Assembly (NCBI RefSeq): GCF_014322765.1
Contig: NZ_JAASTZ010000006.1
Coordinates: forward strand, 119,187 to 183,186
DNA: 64,000 bases
Origin: Listeria immobilis
GTDB taxonomy: Bacteria; Bacillota; Bacilli; Lactobacillales; Listeriaceae
Direction: 5' to 3'
Position numbers and translations under genes: made by a program. Of the stretch, positions 63,416 through 64,000 are shown piece after piece (the stretch's first letter is position 1; each line of letters starts with the position of its first letter). The notes beneath the pieces were generated by a model that saw nothing but the letters and a program-made list of their open reading frames with translations, was not told the DNA's origin and did not search any database.

Positions 63416-63624
63416 ATTACAAAAAGTTAAATAAAAGAAGTGTTTACAATCCTTGGTATCAATTTTATAGTCCAGGACTTGATGTGAAAAAAACGAAACT
63501 TTCAAAAACCAGCTCTGGTTCGAGTGCTAGTTATGTATTTGATTGTAAAAATAGGCTCACTAACTGGAATGTTACATTAAAAGCTTCAGTGAGTGGGAAG
63601 AAATTAACAACAAGTTTTAAATAA
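63415..63624 (+). pseudogene. 3' remnant of a gene for a small secreted-type protein
   Basis: An open frame without any start codon, coding about 69 residues (for example KKLNKRSVYNPWYQFYSPGL and YVFDCKNRLTNWNVTLKASV) and ending in a normal TAA, runs straight out of the TetR gene's 3' end. It looks like the last part of a beta-rich secreted protein whose 5' end, including the signal peptide, has been deleted. I do not recognise the family. A well-placed ribosome site for the next small ORF overlaps its end, so the two were probably once a unit. Confidence 0.5.
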
Positions 63625-63637
63625 AGGAGGTAAAATT

Positions 63638-63748
63638 ATGGGATGGATAGCGCCTTATATACCAATTATATTAGAAATTATTTTAATTATTGGTATTGTT
63701 TTTGTAGGATTTAAGCTTTATAAAAAATTTCGGTTATCGAAAAAATGA
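63638..63748 (+). CDS. 36-residue single-helix membrane peptide
   Basis: A short ORF: MGWIAPYIPIILEIILIIGI, then VFVGFKLYKKFRLSKK. It has one long transmembrane helix with a lysine/arginine-rich C-terminal tail. AAAGGAGG lies 7 bases before the ATG, among the strongest ribosome sites in the window. The hydrophobic-helix-plus-basic-tail form resembles type I toxin peptides and small phage-like or bacteriocin-like peptides, but no antisense RNA or immunity gene is visible before the IS end. Confidence 0.6.
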   Translation: MGWIAPYIPIILEIILIIGIVFVGFKLYKKFRLSKK

Positions 63749-63923
63749 ATATAATAACCATCACCATCTGTGTGAGTGGATGCTTTGCTTTTCAGTTAAT
63801 TTGAAGGGATATTTTACTGTATAAATATGGGAAATACATCATTGTTTGAGCTAAACTTTTCGTGCAGTAGTTTCAGTATGCTCTTAAATGCTATTGTCAC
63901 AAAAATATAAAAAACCAGCTGTC

Positions 63924-64000
63924 TGTAGTGCGCCCCCAAAGTTAGACCAAAAAATCTAACTTTGGAGGCGTATTTTAATTGGCTAAATATGATGATGGAT
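63924..64000 (+). mobile_element. Left end of an IS3-family (IS150-type) insertion sequence, truncated by the window
   Basis: TGTAGTGCGCCCCCAAAGTT is an IS3/IS150-type terminal repeat, followed by a palindrome around GACCAAAAAATC, then GGAGGCG and TTG-GCT-AAA-TAT-GAT-GAT-GGA, the beginning of an OrfA transposase (M-A-K-Y-D-D-G). The first transposase codons (63979-64000) run off the window. A nearly identical end occurs as a decayed remnant at 33594. Confidence 0.7.

Overview
The window is AT-rich, densely coded Firmicute DNA. Gene content and order point to Listeria (sensu stricto). The evidence is a 109-residue PstA-type c-di-AMP receptor next to a LysM muramidase with a divergent TetR gene, a cydABCD operon followed by a small LPXTG protein, a gluconokinase next to the large-type SRP RNA, a cellobiose-type PTS IIC behind a sigma-54 promoter, and a dhaKLM operon. 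I cannot name the species from sequence alone. Two perfect parS sites, two weaker ones and one Noc-like site suggest the segment lies in the origin-proximal half of the chromosome.

Layout. 1-13.7 kb: housekeeping and stress genes (SH3 protein, MFS exporter, HhH protein, sirtuin, CNNM/CorC protein, LacI regulator, HAD phosphatase) and compact regulator-target pairs (MerR/SDR, MarR/MATE, MerR/sugar-phosphate isomerase) with readable operators. 13.8-20.2 kb: an accessory locus encoding a type VII-secreted LXG toxin, two small helical partner proteins, and five tandem DUF443-type membrane proteins resembling TsaI, the immunity protein of the TspA toxin; two of the five copies are broken. 20.2-32.4 kb: acyl-CoA ligase, tadA, cydABCD, LPXTG protein, NTF2-like protein, gluconokinase. 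32.5-36.8 kb: SRP RNA, a membrane-anchored unknown, an IS3-type remnant and the sigma-54 PTS operon. 37-41.5 kb: dnaX-ybaB-recR-yaaL, aldo/keto reductase, Nudix. 41.5-55.4 kb: accessory block with a 2002-residue LPXTG protein behind a tandemly duplicated leader, a Crp/Fnr-like regulator, and an alpha-glucoside PTS/GH4 operon with a divergent RpiR regulator. 55.4-61.2 kb: Cof phosphatase, dhaKLM, Orn/Lys/Arg decarboxylase, tmk, pstA. 61.2-64 kb: LysM muramidase, TetR regulator, a decayed gene, a 36-residue membrane peptide and the left end of an IS3-family element cut by the window edge.

How it fits together. The core is the Bacillus-type cluster tadA / SRP RNA / dnaX-yaaK-recR-yaaL / yaaO-tmk-yaaQ, kept in order but split by inserted blocks for respiration (cyd), sugar uptake (two PTS systems, gluconokinase, dihydroxyacetone kinase) and surface proteins. 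The LXG locus looks like an interbacterial competition module whose immunity array is expanding and decaying.
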